Part shown: positions 32,963 to 44,654 of the stretch, piece by piece
How positions within the stretch are numbered: position 1 is the stretch's first letter
Layout: every line of letters begins with the position of its first letter
Assembly (NCBI GenBank): GCA_003013855.2
Contig: ML058508.1
Location: 2,469,001-2,533,000 of the forward strand
Reading direction: 5' to 3'
Source: Liriodendron chinense
Lineage: Eukaryota; Streptophyta; Magnoliopsida; Magnoliales; Magnoliaceae
Length of the DNA stretch: 64,000 nt
Notes under the pieces: model-generated
The model's input: only the letters and a program-made list of their open reading frames with translations
What the model was told of the DNA's origin: nothing
Databases searched by the model: none
Translations under genes and position numbers: made by a program

Positions 32963-35034
32963 TGTTCGCTTCCCCAAGTGTAGGGTTGCGATGTAGTAAT
33001 AATCTCGATAAGACCGAGGTCGATCCACAGGGAAGGAAGTAAACAATGCAAATTATCCTAATAACTAGAATTTAAAGAGGTTTGTGAAATTGGTTTTTAA
33101 CATAAAATAGAAAATCTAATAATGAAAAGATAACTAGAGCATCAAGGATCCACTTATAGCTCTCCTTAGATGTATAATTCGCTATGGTTTCTTACTTTCT
33201 CAACTAGAATCGATATTAAGATCTATCTAGTCAGATGGTAGAGCTGTTAAACCAAACAATCTGTTATATGTAAGTTCAATGCATAGGATTCACTCAATGT
33301 AGGCTGAGCTGAGCATGCTCAATTGCATAGGTCATTCCCCTTTCCAAAAGGTTCAGTTCACAATCATAACCATCCTCAAGTCCTGTCACAAGACAAGGCT
33401 AGATCATGATTTGAACTTGATTCAAATCACATGCACAATCCATACATATTACAGAAAAACAGAAAAATAGAACTTTGGTAGGAAGTTCCTTTATGAAGAT
33501 CATAGTACTAGAGCGCACTCCGATTCCTCGGATCATACAGGTCTAGACCGTCACAAACCAATTAAGCAATTAAGTAATTCTCCCAAACATCCATGAGTCA
33601 TCATAAGACTAAGAAAAACTACTCAAAAGCTTGTATAAACTTCAAACCATAGTTCATAATCATGAAAACCAATCTTAAAACCAATAAAACGAATTAAACA
33701 ATCTAAGAAAACTATAAAGTTCACCTCTTAGCTCTAGCTAAGAGATTAGCTAATGAAAAGCATATTAAAAATAAAATTAGAACTAAGAAAATGAAGAAAA
33801 ACTAGCTGGAGGAGGCTAGGAAGCCTCCTATGACTTGAACTCCTTGCTCCCCACGTCCTTGGTTGCCCTGGAATAGAAGAGAGCACCCCCTTTTATAGTG
33901 CAGCAATAGTACAGCAACATAGCAGAATTTGTTTCGCTTGGTACGGCTTAACCAATGGTCGGATTGCCTTCAAAATTGATTTGTAGCTTCCTTGTAATGT
34001 GATCTTCCTCATAGATAATTTAGATTTCCAAGATTATCCTCTGAATGGGCCCACCAATCACATCACTGACCGCCTCTCAAAATCGTGCACTTCGGGTACT
34101 TTCAGAACCAGTCATCTTGCTTTCAACACTCCGGAGTGTACAGACGTCGGATTTATCCCAAATTTGGAACATTAGTAGAAAACTTCCTCCTCTACATGAT
34201 AGACGGATTAGATTGTCCAAAACGATCCCAGAATGTGGTCCGAAAATTAGAACAATTAGGGCTTTTATAAACTATGCGCAGTTAGAGCTTTCTGGATGGT
34301 CCATCTTTCTTCAACCGGTACGATCAAACCACACATCCTTTTTATCTGAAACTTTTGTGGTTATTCATATATGGATGTGGTCTAAAAGATGGTCAAAGTA
34401 GATTCTTCATATCATCAATGATGGGCCACCTGGACCGGCCCAGAGTGGAACAGCGAAATCTGGAACTTTCTGGACAGTTCGTATTGTTTTGGCCACCACG
34501 ATCAATCTGTAGCTCCGATCGACACGAAACCACTTGGGTTAGTTCGGCGTCGAGCTCCTCTTCGACATGAATGTGTTGGATTTTCAAATATCATCAAAAT
34601 GGGCCTAGAAAACTGGTCTGAAAAACCAGGTACGGGAATACCTTGCTGTTTTAGAATCTGGAATCTGAAACTTGCATGGCCGACCGGTCATGACCGGTCG
34701 GACAAGGCTGGCCTTGTTCCAGGGAGTGCATCCGACCGGTCATGACCGGTCGGGCCTTCTTGGCCGACCGGTCTTGACCGGTCGGACCCAATTTGGCTTT
34801 TTTTTCTTCTTTCTATTCTTCTCTCCTTCATCTCTCTTTACTTTCTTCTTTCTTTGGTCCACCTTGGGCCTTCATCAAAGGCTCCAAATGGCCCCTTTTT
34901 GGTCTCTAATTGAGTGAAGTCCGCTCTCATCCCTACAATCACAAAACATGTATTTGATTAGTCTTTAAATCATGAAAATCTTGTATAATGAGTGATGAAT
35001 TGGGGTTAGAATATGCACAATTAAGAGCTCAACA
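32963..35034 (-). mobile_element. Athila 3' LTR (copy D)
   Basis: Read on the minus strand it runs from TGTTGAGCTCTTAATTGTGC to CTTGGGGAAGCGAACA, 2,072 bp, with the polypurine tract GGTTTGGGGGTG just upstream (35,035-35,046). It has full-length homology with the LTRs at 4,031 and 6,707. Three copies of a long perfect palindrome centred on GACCGGTCATGACCGGTC lie at 34,680-34,786. Confidence 0.85.
34680..34786. repeat. Three near-perfect 22-bp palindromes in Athila U3
   Basis: Copies start at 34,680, about 34,733 and about 34,764. Two are perfect with CATG at the centre; the third has CTTG. Each extends GACCGGTC by CC/GG on both sides. Confidence 0.9.
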
Positions 35035-36104
35035 CACCCCCAAACCAGCATTTTGCTAGTCCCGAGCAAAACATGCGTGAAACAAGTTCAATTCTTCAAA
35101 AACCAACTCTCCTTCAGAAACTATGCTTCTATTCATCCTAAGACACACAAGTGTAAAAGTCAGAAAAATTAGGTGATAGAAGTTGAAACCTTAAGCTCTT
35201 AAACCATAATAAGTATCCATATGAAATTCTCACTGATTGATTGATGAATAGAAGAACTTGAACAAATTCAACCTAGTGTGCATAGTGAAAGTTCATCTCA
35301 TGAGTCTCTGGGCTTATCTTCTTCATAGATCAACTAAACTATGGATTTCAAGGTGCACAGAGCAACAACAAGCCTATGACAGGAATTTGCCTTACCGTCC
35401 TTCCGACGACTTTCACACTACGTCCCATTTCCGGCTTTGGTTACGGGTAGACCATCCCCCGGTTGGTAATAGGTAGCCCTAATCGGAATTTTCCACCATT
35501 TTTCCATCATTCCCAATTTCATCCTTCCTTTTCCTTTTTTATTTTTTTTAAAATTAGATAGGATTTTTAAAAATCCATATCTTTCATTATTTTCCCATGG
35601 ACAAGGATGGACAAAGTACCCCGGCTTGGTTCCTCAACACCTTAAATCTAAGTCTAGCTAATCCACAAATCACATAATCCTTTCAACCCATGAAAATCGT
35701 GTAATGTGAACTAGGTGTAAAAGTGTTCAAATTTTCTATCACTCACATAAATAGGGGAATTCAGATATAAAACCATTATATTAAAAGAAATTTAAAGCTT
35801 GCAACATCACTCACTTCGTATCTCCTCTTCTTATACTCGTGTCATCTTGAATGCATAGAAACAACGTTTTCCAAAAGAGTTTTGAATTTTAGAAAAATCG
35901 AAAATTTTCTACATAATTGCTCGAAATGTCACAAAAGCTAGTGGATTCATCTAAGGAATCTCACCCCCCAACCAAAATCTTACATTGTCCTCAATGTAAT
36001 AAGATATGCAATATACATGACATGAGAGCAATGACACAAAACAAAGGAGAGTGAGAACGAGAGTACCTGAGGTAGCAAGTTGATCAATTCTAGCATCTTC
36101 CATT
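35035..36104 (-). other. Athila 3' non-coding region (copy D), truncated
   Basis: This matches 2,980-4,030 in reverse, including the internal GGACAATG/GGTTGGGGGGTGAG motif at 35,961-36,000. Homology ends near 36,104, before the integrase end, where R2 sequence begins. Copy D is therefore a 5'-truncated fragment. Confidence 0.75.
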
Positions 36105-36224
36105 GTCTCAGATGGACGGTGTGGATTTGACACAAACATCAAGGTGGGTCCCATGAGTGGGGACCCCACCCAAGCCTACCAACGCTGCTGCTCTGACGCT
36201 GGAACTGTCCAGCGTCTTGCCACT

Positions 36225-36273
<49 letters not shown>

Positions 36274-36940
36274 TTTTTCTTTTCTAGTTTCTTTCAAGTG
36301 GGCCCACATGAGTGTGATCCACTCCATTCATCAGGTTTTCCAGCTCATTGGGAACGCTTAGAGTCGAATAATGGACAGGTTACGGGGTCTACAAACATTA
36401 CGGTGGGCCCAAGAAGTTTCAATAGTGGACATCATTATCTCCACTATTTTCGATGGTGTGGTCCACCTGAGATCTGGATCTGCTTCATTTTTTGTGTCCA
36501 GCCCTAAAATGGGCTGGAAAAACAGATGGACGGTGTGGATAAGGCTAATACATCAAGGTGGGTCCCACGAGTGGGCCCCAATGTTAACGCCCAAAAGGGC
36601 TTCGCCCAAGGGCTGCTGGCAGCAGCGTCCTCTGGACGCTGTCTGTCCAGCGGCCAAGCACATTCTTCCTTTTTTTTTATATTATTTTTATTAAAATCAT
36701 GTAGGGCCCATATGTGGGCGATCCAAACCATTCATCTGGTTCTCCGTCGCAAGGTGGGCCTAAAACTCTGGATCAAAACGATTTTTGCATTTTCCTTCAT
36801 CTAGATCTTTGTAATTTAAAGAAGGGGGTAAGAATAGAAAATAAGCATTATGGTGGGCCACCCAAGGTGGTCAATGCCATGGCAGCGTGCGGGGCACGCT
36901 GTCTCACAGCATGGCCCACTTGTGGGCCCAAAATATGAAG
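36105..36940 (+). repeat. Repeat R2, right part, with junction hairpins
   Basis: R words resume (GATGGACGGTGTGGAT, CATCAAGGTGGGTCCCA, TGTGGTCCACCTGAGATCTGGATC). Three hairpins sit between units: GACGCTGG/CCAGCGTC at 36,195-36,216, CAGCGTCC/GGACGCTG at 36,623-36,641, and AGCGTGC/GCACGCT near 36,884. A TA microsatellite is included. Confidence 0.65.
36227..36270. repeat. (TA)22 microsatellite
   Basis: Uninterrupted TA run of 44 bases directly after the first R2 junction hairpin. Confidence 0.95.
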
Positions 36941-37128
36941 GGAAAACAAGGAAAAAGGGGAGTTTAGGTCCCCCCTTTAGCACTCACTTGAAAATGGACG
37001 GTTGGATCGGGTTGGATAGTCGATCGAACGGTCTTGATGGGGTGGATCTCCTTCTCCAATCACCTAGGCTCACCAAAAACTCTCTCTTAACCCTCCAATC
37101 TCACCCACTATCTCTTTCTTGTCTTACT

Positions 37129-37169
<41 letters not shown>

Positions 37170-37692
37170 CTCTCTCTCTCTTTCTTTCTTTCTCAAATGA
37201 AAGAGGCTACGTATGGCACTTGTTTGTATGGACTTTGGGACATGAATGGCATTTGAAAAGGGAATGATGATAGCAAGGGGATGGGGCATTTATGAGAGTG
37301 GATGGCTTAGGTATGGGCTTAGTTGACTTGTGAGGAGAGAGAGATGTACTTGATGAGACACTTGATTGATTGATGCTTGATTGATTAATGGGATGTTAAT
37401 TGATTGATGGGACAACCTAGGGATTTGTGCAAGTGGGGCCCACACCATGCATATGTAGCGTGGCCCGCCTTGATTTGCGCACATGTATGCATCTTTCAAA
37501 CTAGGTATCGAAACGGAGCGTGCCGCGCGGCGTTGGAGTCGTGGCGTCTGCGCGGTCGCCGGGGTACAAGTCTCGGGTCGTTGCGGTACTAAAATAGGGT
37601 GTCTGATCGAAACTCGTCGGTTTAGACTGTTCCAAGTATGCCGAGTTCGAAAACAAGGTGTACAGAGGGCTAATTATAGTACGGGTGTTACA
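36941..37692 (-). mobile_element. Tekay-type 3' LTR fragment
   Basis: On the minus strand the LTR starts TGTAACACCCGTACTATAAT at 37,692, directly after a purine tract (GGAGGGGAGAGC) and downstream of the chromovirus pol end. The left limit is uncertain. A CT-rich microsatellite (37,132-37,193) lies inside. Confidence 0.6.
37132..37193. repeat. CT/CTTT microsatellite
   Basis: CT repeats followed by mixed CTTT and CT repeats, 62 bases. Confidence 0.9.
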
Positions 37693-37823
37693 GCTCTCCC
37701 CTCCTAACAGAAAATTTGGTCCTCGAAATTTATACTATGAAGTCAAACTAACTGAAGCTGACAAGTAAATGGAAATCTTGTCACTACATATATACCAAAC
37801 TGAAAACAAATATACATATACAA

Positions 37824-38285
37824 TCAGTCATCGAAAAGATGGGGATAACGCTCGCGAATCTCAACCTCTTGCTCCCACGATGCCTCATCTATGCTATGGT
37901 GACTCCACTGAACCTTTATGAAAGGAATGACCTTGGTTCGGAGAACCTGCTCCTTTCGGTCAAGGATACGGACCGGCTGCTCGATATAAGAAGCATCCTC
38001 ACGAACCTCCAACGGTTGCCAATCTATCACGAGAACCACATCTGACTCACACTTCCGCAACATAGAAACATGAAAAACATTGTGGATGCCAGACAACTGA
38101 AGTGGCAAGGCAAGCTGATAAGCCACCGCGCCAATGCGCCCAATGATCTCAAAAGGTCCAATGAACCTCGGGGCAAGCTTCCCGTTGGCTCCAAAACGAA
38201 CTACGCCCTTCATAGTTTTGGGTAGGTCACACGTAGAAAATAAGGGTGGTTGAACGCCTACCATTGGAAACTTTACAGGACCCAT
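37824..38285 (-). pseudogene. Tekay/Del chromovirus integrase C-terminus with chromodomain
   Basis: A 153-codon open stretch. It carries the chromovirus words MKGVVRFG.NGKLAPRFIGPFE, YQLALP, GIHNVFHVSMLRK, VIDWQPLEV, ASYIEQPVRILDRKEQVLR and then a chromodomain-like end (VQWSHHSIDEASWE, RERYPHLF) before the stop at 37,824. In this lineage the C-terminal chromodomain directs integration towards modified chromatin. Everything upstream (rest of integrase, RNase H, reverse transcriptase, protease, Gag) is missing; homology begins near residue 25. The 3' LTR follows 130 bases downstream. Confidence 0.88.
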
Positions 38286-38930
38286 CTGTTATGTTTATTT
38301 GCCATTCTCCCTGTTCATAAGTCACCCAACCACGGGTGGGGTTCTACACGTGTGGAGTGCGGGCCCCACCATGGTGTTTGGTTGCCATCTCACTTGATTA
38401 GTGGGAAAGCACAAATATCGGGTTGATCCCAAACTGTTGGGGCCCATTGATGTATGTGGCTTCCCCACTCCTTTGTGCGGTTATCCCCAACCACAGGTCC
38501 ACCTTGTTATGCATGTGTTTTATCCACGTTAGCCATTGGCCACTATGGTGCGATATGTATGTTTCCTATCGATTAGGACCGCCTTAATTTTTTGCTTGAT
38601 CCAAACCATCCAAATGAATGGACCTTAGCATGTTATGTACAGGATGGCTTTGGGACCACCTTATTGTGCGTGTTCGAATGACTGCGTTGTCCATCCCGTG
38701 GATCCACCTTGATGATTAGTTGTGTAAACCCTTATTGAAAGGTCATATAGATCTGGATGCATGGGAATTCCTAAAGTTTGCTCGATCCAAGTCACCGGGC
38801 TACTTTCTTAAACTCACCCTGTTGAACTGTCTTGTCAATTCACTTTGTTAACTCACCATGTTGACCCGCCTTGTCAACCTGCCTTATTGACTCACCATGT
38901 TGATTGATCCTGGTAACTCAGCTAGTTGTA
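38286..38930. other. Non-coding sequence with R-like words
   Basis: Words such as GGGCCCCACCATGGTGTTTGG, GTGTTTTATCCACG and GATCCAAACCATCC show affinity to repeat R, but order is lost. A short GTTGACTCACC/TTGTCAAC series at 38,815-38,930 is repetitive. No coding sequence. Confidence 0.4.
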
Positions 38931-41418
38931 TACTCATATGACTCACCCCTTCTACCCTTGTACCCAACTATTAAAGACCACCATATCGTGTATATCCCAT
39001 CCACACCGTCAGTTTACCTTTAGGATGAGTGTGGGGCTCATCCTCGACGTTAGTATGTCATCTAGGCCATCCATTATATGGAGCCTATCTTGTAGTATAA
39101 GGTTAGACCTGTCGTCCCTTTTTGGACCTCATCGTATTGACCATCTATCTCAGATTACCCTACCATGTATGATTTTCTGTCATGACCTGTCTATTTTTGC
39201 AAACCGTTCTATGACATTCCTTTTACGAACCATTATTGTGTTTATCTCAAATATACTACAGGATTATGGGTCTCGGTATGATTTTGGGTATTCTACTCTT
39301 GCCGCTCAAGTAGGTTCTACCTTTGATGTGTCGGTAGTGTATTAAATCTTTTTCTTTCCATTTGGGTTATCTGAATGTTGAAGGTTAATCCACACCGTTT
39401 AATTGTTGGACCATCTGTGTTGTTGTATACCATCCATTTAGGGTCCTATCTCTTTGTGTTTGCTTGTGTTATAAGTGAATTATCTTTTTATGATGTTTTT
39501 AGTATGTCTATTGCCACACGTAGTGTTGTTTGGAATGCTCCTATGCGATCTATATACTATGTGCTTTAACGACCACCATGCATGTGTAATGAGTATGCAT
39601 CCTGAATTACCATTGTTAGTTGGGGACCACTAGGGCATAAACGCATTCCTAAAGCATTCGAGATGTAGTCGCGCAAATGTAATTTATGTGCTCTCTATCG
39701 CAAACCTCTCCAATAGATATGGGACTATTCGAGGATAGGAATCTATCATCCTGACTTACACTGTATGGTAGGAATAACTTAGCATACCCTGTAGCCCTTG
39801 GTGCGAGATTCCCTGGCTAGCGACATCCCGCACTATGACTCGATCATTCATATGTGTCCCCTCATCTTAATCATATCTCAAATAAGTTGGACTAGATTGA
39901 TTTATAGCCATTGTGGTAGATTGACTATTTGTTGACACTCAACTGTATGCTTGGCTCATGCATCATGAATGCTTGGCTCATCTGATTATCTTGTATCAAC
40001 CGGTCATAGCGGCCGCGATGGTCGTGCAGTTCATTACCAATTGACGGTGACATTGTATTTAAGACCCTATAATTTTATGGTGCTCTTTGGAGACTTGCAC
40101 GGGCACGCCATCCCACTTTTGTATGCATGGTTGTATTTCGCACCGTCTGATTGTACCGCACATAGCATGGTTACTACGTTGCAACCATAGCTCCATCGTG
40201 GTTTGCAGAACACCGAAAATATGTGATCTTTAAACTGGATGCCAAAGATGTCCCTGGGTGAAAGTCACTGATCCCGTTGGTACCAAGGTGGGTGCTCCAT
40301 TCAAGGACCGGGTGGTTTAATTATATACCAGTATGCTGAATATCAAACGGCGGTGTTTTCCACTGTACGTGGTCAGTTTGGAAAGAGGTCTGACCTAACT
40401 TGCCGGAAGAGTGTTGGCAAAGTGGGTTGAGTTTGACCAGCTGTGAGTAGGTCCGCTATTGCACCAGATAGGCTTTGGCATTCTACTAGTGAGTAGTGAG
40501 GTCTGTGAGACCCCGATGATGTTCCGTTTCAGAGATGGTATTGGTATCACTGTATGGTATTGGACGGTCCTGACGTGGGCGGGTGTGCTGTGGACGGGGC
40601 TGTAAGCCTGGGCGAGCTACCACTCTGGGCGAGCTACCACACTGGGCGAGCTACCAGTTCCGAGTCCTGCATTGCTTAGGCGATCGCGTTATGACTGTTC
40701 GTATCTAAACCACTGTACTGAGAGGTGGTGATTTGCATACATGCATTGGATCATCGTATGTGACATTAGGCCCTGTAGGTCATTGCATAGTATGAGTATA
40801 TAGCCTTGGTAGGCTGGTTACCTGTATTGCACGCTTACATCGCCATGGTAGGCTAGTTATATGTATTGCATGCTTGCATAGCCGTGGTAGACTGGTTATT
40901 CACATCACATGATCGTGTAGCCTAATTAGGCTAAGTTTTGGTTTAAATTTCTCATCATGCTTTACTGCTTACTCTGATATTTATCATGCTTGTCATACGC
41001 ATTGCGCATGCACACACACACACACTCACAAAGCTTCGTTTGAAGCTTATGCGCGTTTGTTATGCTGCAGGTTATACCAGAGTGTATCAACAACGTTGAG
41101 TTGGAGTTGGGAGTGCAATAGCAGGAGGTGCCGGATTGTGTACAGTTTTTATATTTACGCATTGTGTATTTACTTTTCAGTACTGTATGTAAACGAAATG
41201 ACTTAATGGAAATATTGTGTTTGTCTTTGATGGTACTCATATGGTGATGCTCATGTTTCAAAAAAAAACATTCAGACCCTAAAATCCTCCTTGTGGTATC
41301 TCAGGATCGGAACCGGGCGTGTGGGGTTAGGATCCGAAATCGGGGTACTACGGAGGCTGCCACCTCTGAATTCGGGTTACAGCGAATGGACGTCTAGAAC
41401 AGAATTTGGAGCGTGACA
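38931..41418 (-). mobile_element. Del-type LTR-b, inverted
   Basis: On the minus strand it starts TGTCACGCTCC at 41,418 and matches LTR-a from 17,651 onward. The match continues past the Tat1 insertion point and is clear to about 39,800; the inner end is approximate. The outer flank is CCGTC (41,419-41,423). Confidence 0.6.
40608..40657. repeat. 17-bp tandem repeat, three copies
   Basis: CTGGGCGAGCTACCAC repeated three times within LTR-b. Confidence 0.9.
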
Positions 41419-42570
41419 CCGTCCATCTATATTTCCATGCTGTTTTAGGGCATGGCTCAAAATTTAAGCAGAGCCAAATCTTAGATGGACCTAAATGGAC
41501 GCAGATTGTGTCCTTGCTCAATATGGACGCAAAGTGTCCATCCTGATATGTGGAGGGGCCCACCGTGATATATCTACTTATCCACGCCGTCCATCCATTT
41601 TCTAAGATCAATTGGACACATGAGACCAAGAATGAGGCAGATCCAACGCTTAGGTGGACCACACCAAATAGTGAGCTTGGTTGCATTAAATGCACAAAGC
41701 ATTAAATGTAAGAGGAGTCATCTCTAGTGTGGTCCACTTGTGCATTGGATCTGCCTTAATTTTTGTTTCATGCCTTAAAATGATCTTAGAAAATGGATGG
41801 ACAGCTTGGATAAACATATACATCATGGTGGGCCCCTCCATAGATTTGCACGTAATCCGCATCCGACCTAAATATAGGAAACAATAGTGTTTAACAATTA
41901 AAAACTTCTTGTGGGCCACAATTTTTGGATTAAATTGATATTTGTCCGTCACTTCATTCAACTTTATGTGACCTTATCAAAATGTTAGATGGCGTGGATA
42001 TATAATACATGCATCAAGGTGGGCCCCACTATTAGGGCCACACTATGTTGGTTGAGGCCAGGGTCGCACCCTCTCAACTCTATATCCTTGGGTGGTGAGC
42101 TAGGTGAGGTCCACCATGATGTTTGTAAAAAATCCATATGGTCTATCCATTTTTCTAAATCATTTTAGGATATGACCTTGAAAATGAGGTAGATTTAATG
42201 CTCAAGCAGACCACACTAAGTAACATATTTTACAGTTCTAACATTGTCTACTTTTGAAACCTTCCCAAAGCTCACTTGCAATTCAAATTTAACTTATTAT
42301 GCTCGCTCATGGCCTAAAATGAGCGTACAAAAGAGATGGACTGATTTGATCAACTATAATGGGCCTCATAGACTCTTTTGCACATCATCCCCAAACAATG
42401 GGTAAACCCCTTAAGGGCAAAATGGCCACTTTTCCATCCGCCATAGTCAGTCAAAGTCAGCTAAGCAAATTTCTCACCATCTTTTTAAACAGTAGGCGCA
42501 TTACTTTAAATAACTTAAAAGTAGACGGGTTTTAAAAGGCAGTCGGGTATCCCTAATTATCCGTAAATAA
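41419..42570 (+). repeat. Repeat R1, right arm
   Basis: This begins CCGTCCATCTATATTTCC, the expected continuation of the R unit broken at 17,650, and proceeds TTTTAGGGCATGGCTC and AGATGGACC. Further units follow. It ends with the inverted CTACTTTTAAGTTATTTAAA block (42,490-42,540), which pairs with the left arm. Confidence 0.65.
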
Positions 42571-42782
42571 AACCCATAATCAAGTCTGGCCGTGATGATT
42601 TGCAAAGCCCAAGTCTGATTCTGGTTTATCCCAAAGTCCATTCTAGCCACCCTCTTTTGCACAAGATCTAGGATGTTCGTTGCACAAGCCCAATCATGCA
42701 AGATACTGACAAAAACACCCTTGAAACCTTAAAAGAGAATAGGTTGACAAGCAATTAGACACGACCCAAGCACAGCCTAATT

Positions 42783-42935
42783 GGGATTGCTCGCTAGGCC
42801 AGCTGGTAGACGCCTGGGTGTTGTCTCGGATTCAAAACCTGCTAACCTCACCACTGGGTGGGACTGTATCGTGTGACCAATGGGGGTGGGTGAGTTGCGC
42901 ATCTAACAGGGTGTGTGCGTTGCATGACTAACCCG

Positions 42936-42978
<43 letters not shown>
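42783..42978 (+). mobile_element. tRNA-like SINE with poly(A) tail
   Basis: A 196-bp insertion has a perfect 12-bp target duplication CACAGCCTAATT (42,771-42,782 and 42,979-42,990). The 5' part resembles RNA polymerase III promoter boxes: TAGGCCAGCTGG (A-box-like) and GATTCAAAACC (B-box-like), 28 bases apart. It ends in A43 (42,936-42,978). It is mobilised by a LINE-type reverse transcriptase in trans. The family was not identified. Confidence 0.88.
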
Positions 42979-42979
<1 letters not shown>

Positions 42980-42990
42980 ACAGCCTAATT

Positions 42991-43798
42991 AATGAACAAG
43001 CTCAAATTTTACGCACAGGTTGGGCTCTCATGCCTCGTATTTTAGCCCAGGCCTGAAATGGCCGAAGATGGTGACGTGCAGGCACAGAACACGATAGCGC
43101 TACTACTAAAGAAGCTTTAGGTGCAGCAGATGTGGCGACCTTCTAGTGTGTGGGCCATCCGAGTGGCACATACGGTTCTAAAGGGATTCAGCTCGGCCTG
43201 GGATGGGGCTTGTCCACGTCCAACCTGAGTGAGGGATCAGGATCCAAGGTGCATCTAAGCCAGGCTTGGCATGGGCCAAAACCATAGGACCCATATTTGA
43301 CAATGCCTGAAAAAGTGGCCATGGGCTAGACCAACAAAAGCCACATCACACATCTGGTCGAGCATGAGCTAAAAGGCAACAATCCGCTCACAGGAAAGAA
43401 AATGGCAGGAATGCCCGTGAATGATACAGCCGTATCGGCCCAAAACAACCCAATACAGGGGCCGCCGGGGCAATACGACCCTGTATCCGTTGGTAAGTGA
43501 TTCTATACGGAAAAACTAATTTATAAACCATGGTTATATACAGTAAAAATTCTATATATATATATATATATAAACAACGCATGCCCTTATATGATATTAA
43601 GTAATAAAGAAATAAAAAGAAAAGAGGAAGAAAAAGAAAGGTAGGGGTGAAGGTGCTCAGCGTCTAATATGAATGGATTAGAATATCCTCACATAAGAGT
43701 GTGTCAGATTAACGAGAAAACCATCATTGCACCTTCTTTGCGGGATTTCTAAATAACAAATCAGGACATCTGAAGAGGAAAAAAGGGGGAATCACAGG

Positions 43799-43840
<42 letters not shown>

Positions 43841-44239
43841 CTTCACTCCAAATCCTCAGAGAAAGAGGTAGAGAGAGGAGCTTCCCTCCAAATCTAGAGA
43901 GAGCGAGGATCTTCACTCCGAAACCCTAGAGAAATGAGGGCTGAGCAGTAGAGGAGGATTTTATAGAGGTAGAGATAATACCGTGGTGCCGACAGAACAC
44001 AAATGACAGTAGAGTCATCCCTCTCATGTCACGGTAACCTACAAATCGGGACCATCCAATCTTATTGCCCTACAATGGATGGACAATGAGTCAAATCATA
44101 AATGGATTGGATGATCCTAATTTATCTGTTACTGGCCTCCAAAGCAACGGTAAGAAATAAAACTGTTTGACGGTTAAAATTGAATGAAAGATTGAAGAAA
44201 AATGGATTGGACCGTCCAAAATGTGTGATTTTCAAAACA
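42991..44239. other. Non-coding segment with microsatellites
   Basis: No coding sequence is supported. It contains (TA)10 at 43,553-43,572, a GA run at 43,803-43,837 and three imperfect copies of GAGGAGCTTC.CTCCAAATC (43,835-43,925) ending AAACCCTAGAG, a form common in plant 5' leaders. No gene follows. Confidence 0.5.
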
Positions 44240-44650
44240 ACAAGCATCCATGGTAGGCCCATTGGACGGTGCGACTCTTACAGTGGAGCCCACCTTGATG
44301 CATGTGTTCTATATCCAGGCCGTCCATCCATTTTTTCACGTTAAAAGTTAAGGCATTAGCAGGGCATTAGCCCAAAAATGAGGCAAATCTAAATCTCAAG
44401 CGGGTAAAAGAATGGTGATTGACCGTTAAAAACTTAATGTGGGCCACAAAAGTTTTGGGTCAAGCTGATATTTGTTCTTTCCCTTCGTTGGGTTTGTGTT
44501 ATCTTATCAACAGGTTAGATGAAAAATAAGTAGCAGTGAAACATTACAATGGGCCTAGAAGTTTTTAATGCAGGTGCATTTTATCACCACTACTTCCTAT
44601 AGTATGGTCCACCCGAGATTTTGATTTGCTTAATATTTTGGCTCATGCCC
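44240..44650 (+). repeat. Repeat R3, one unit
   Basis: GAGCCCACCTTGATGCATGTG, ATATCCAGGCCGTCCATCC, GCCCAAAAATGAGGCAAATC, CAAGCTGATATTTG and TATGGTCCACCCGAGAT follow the R order. Confidence 0.65.
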
Positions 44651-44654
44651 TTGT

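Noticed and set aside
34045..34401. Plus-strand ORF of 118 codons
   Set aside because: Inside the Athila LTR, antisense to it, not kept in the other LTR copies.
36371..36804. ORFs of 92-116 codons in repeat R2
   Set aside because: The R repeat gives similar-looking peptides on both strands (also 41,348-41,695); no start context or domain.
38926..39345. Plus-strand ORF of 139 codons
   Set aside because: Within or next to inverted LTR-b, low-complexity hydrophobic translation, no homologous words elsewhere.
42783..42880. Functional tRNA gene
   Set aside because: Only promoter-like boxes are present; no cloverleaf stems, and the A tail and 12-bp duplication show a SINE.
43835..43950. Possible 5' leader of a host gene (CT-rich, AAACCCTAG)
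   Set aside because: No ORF with a domain follows in either direction; imperfect repeats and microsatellites explain the composition.
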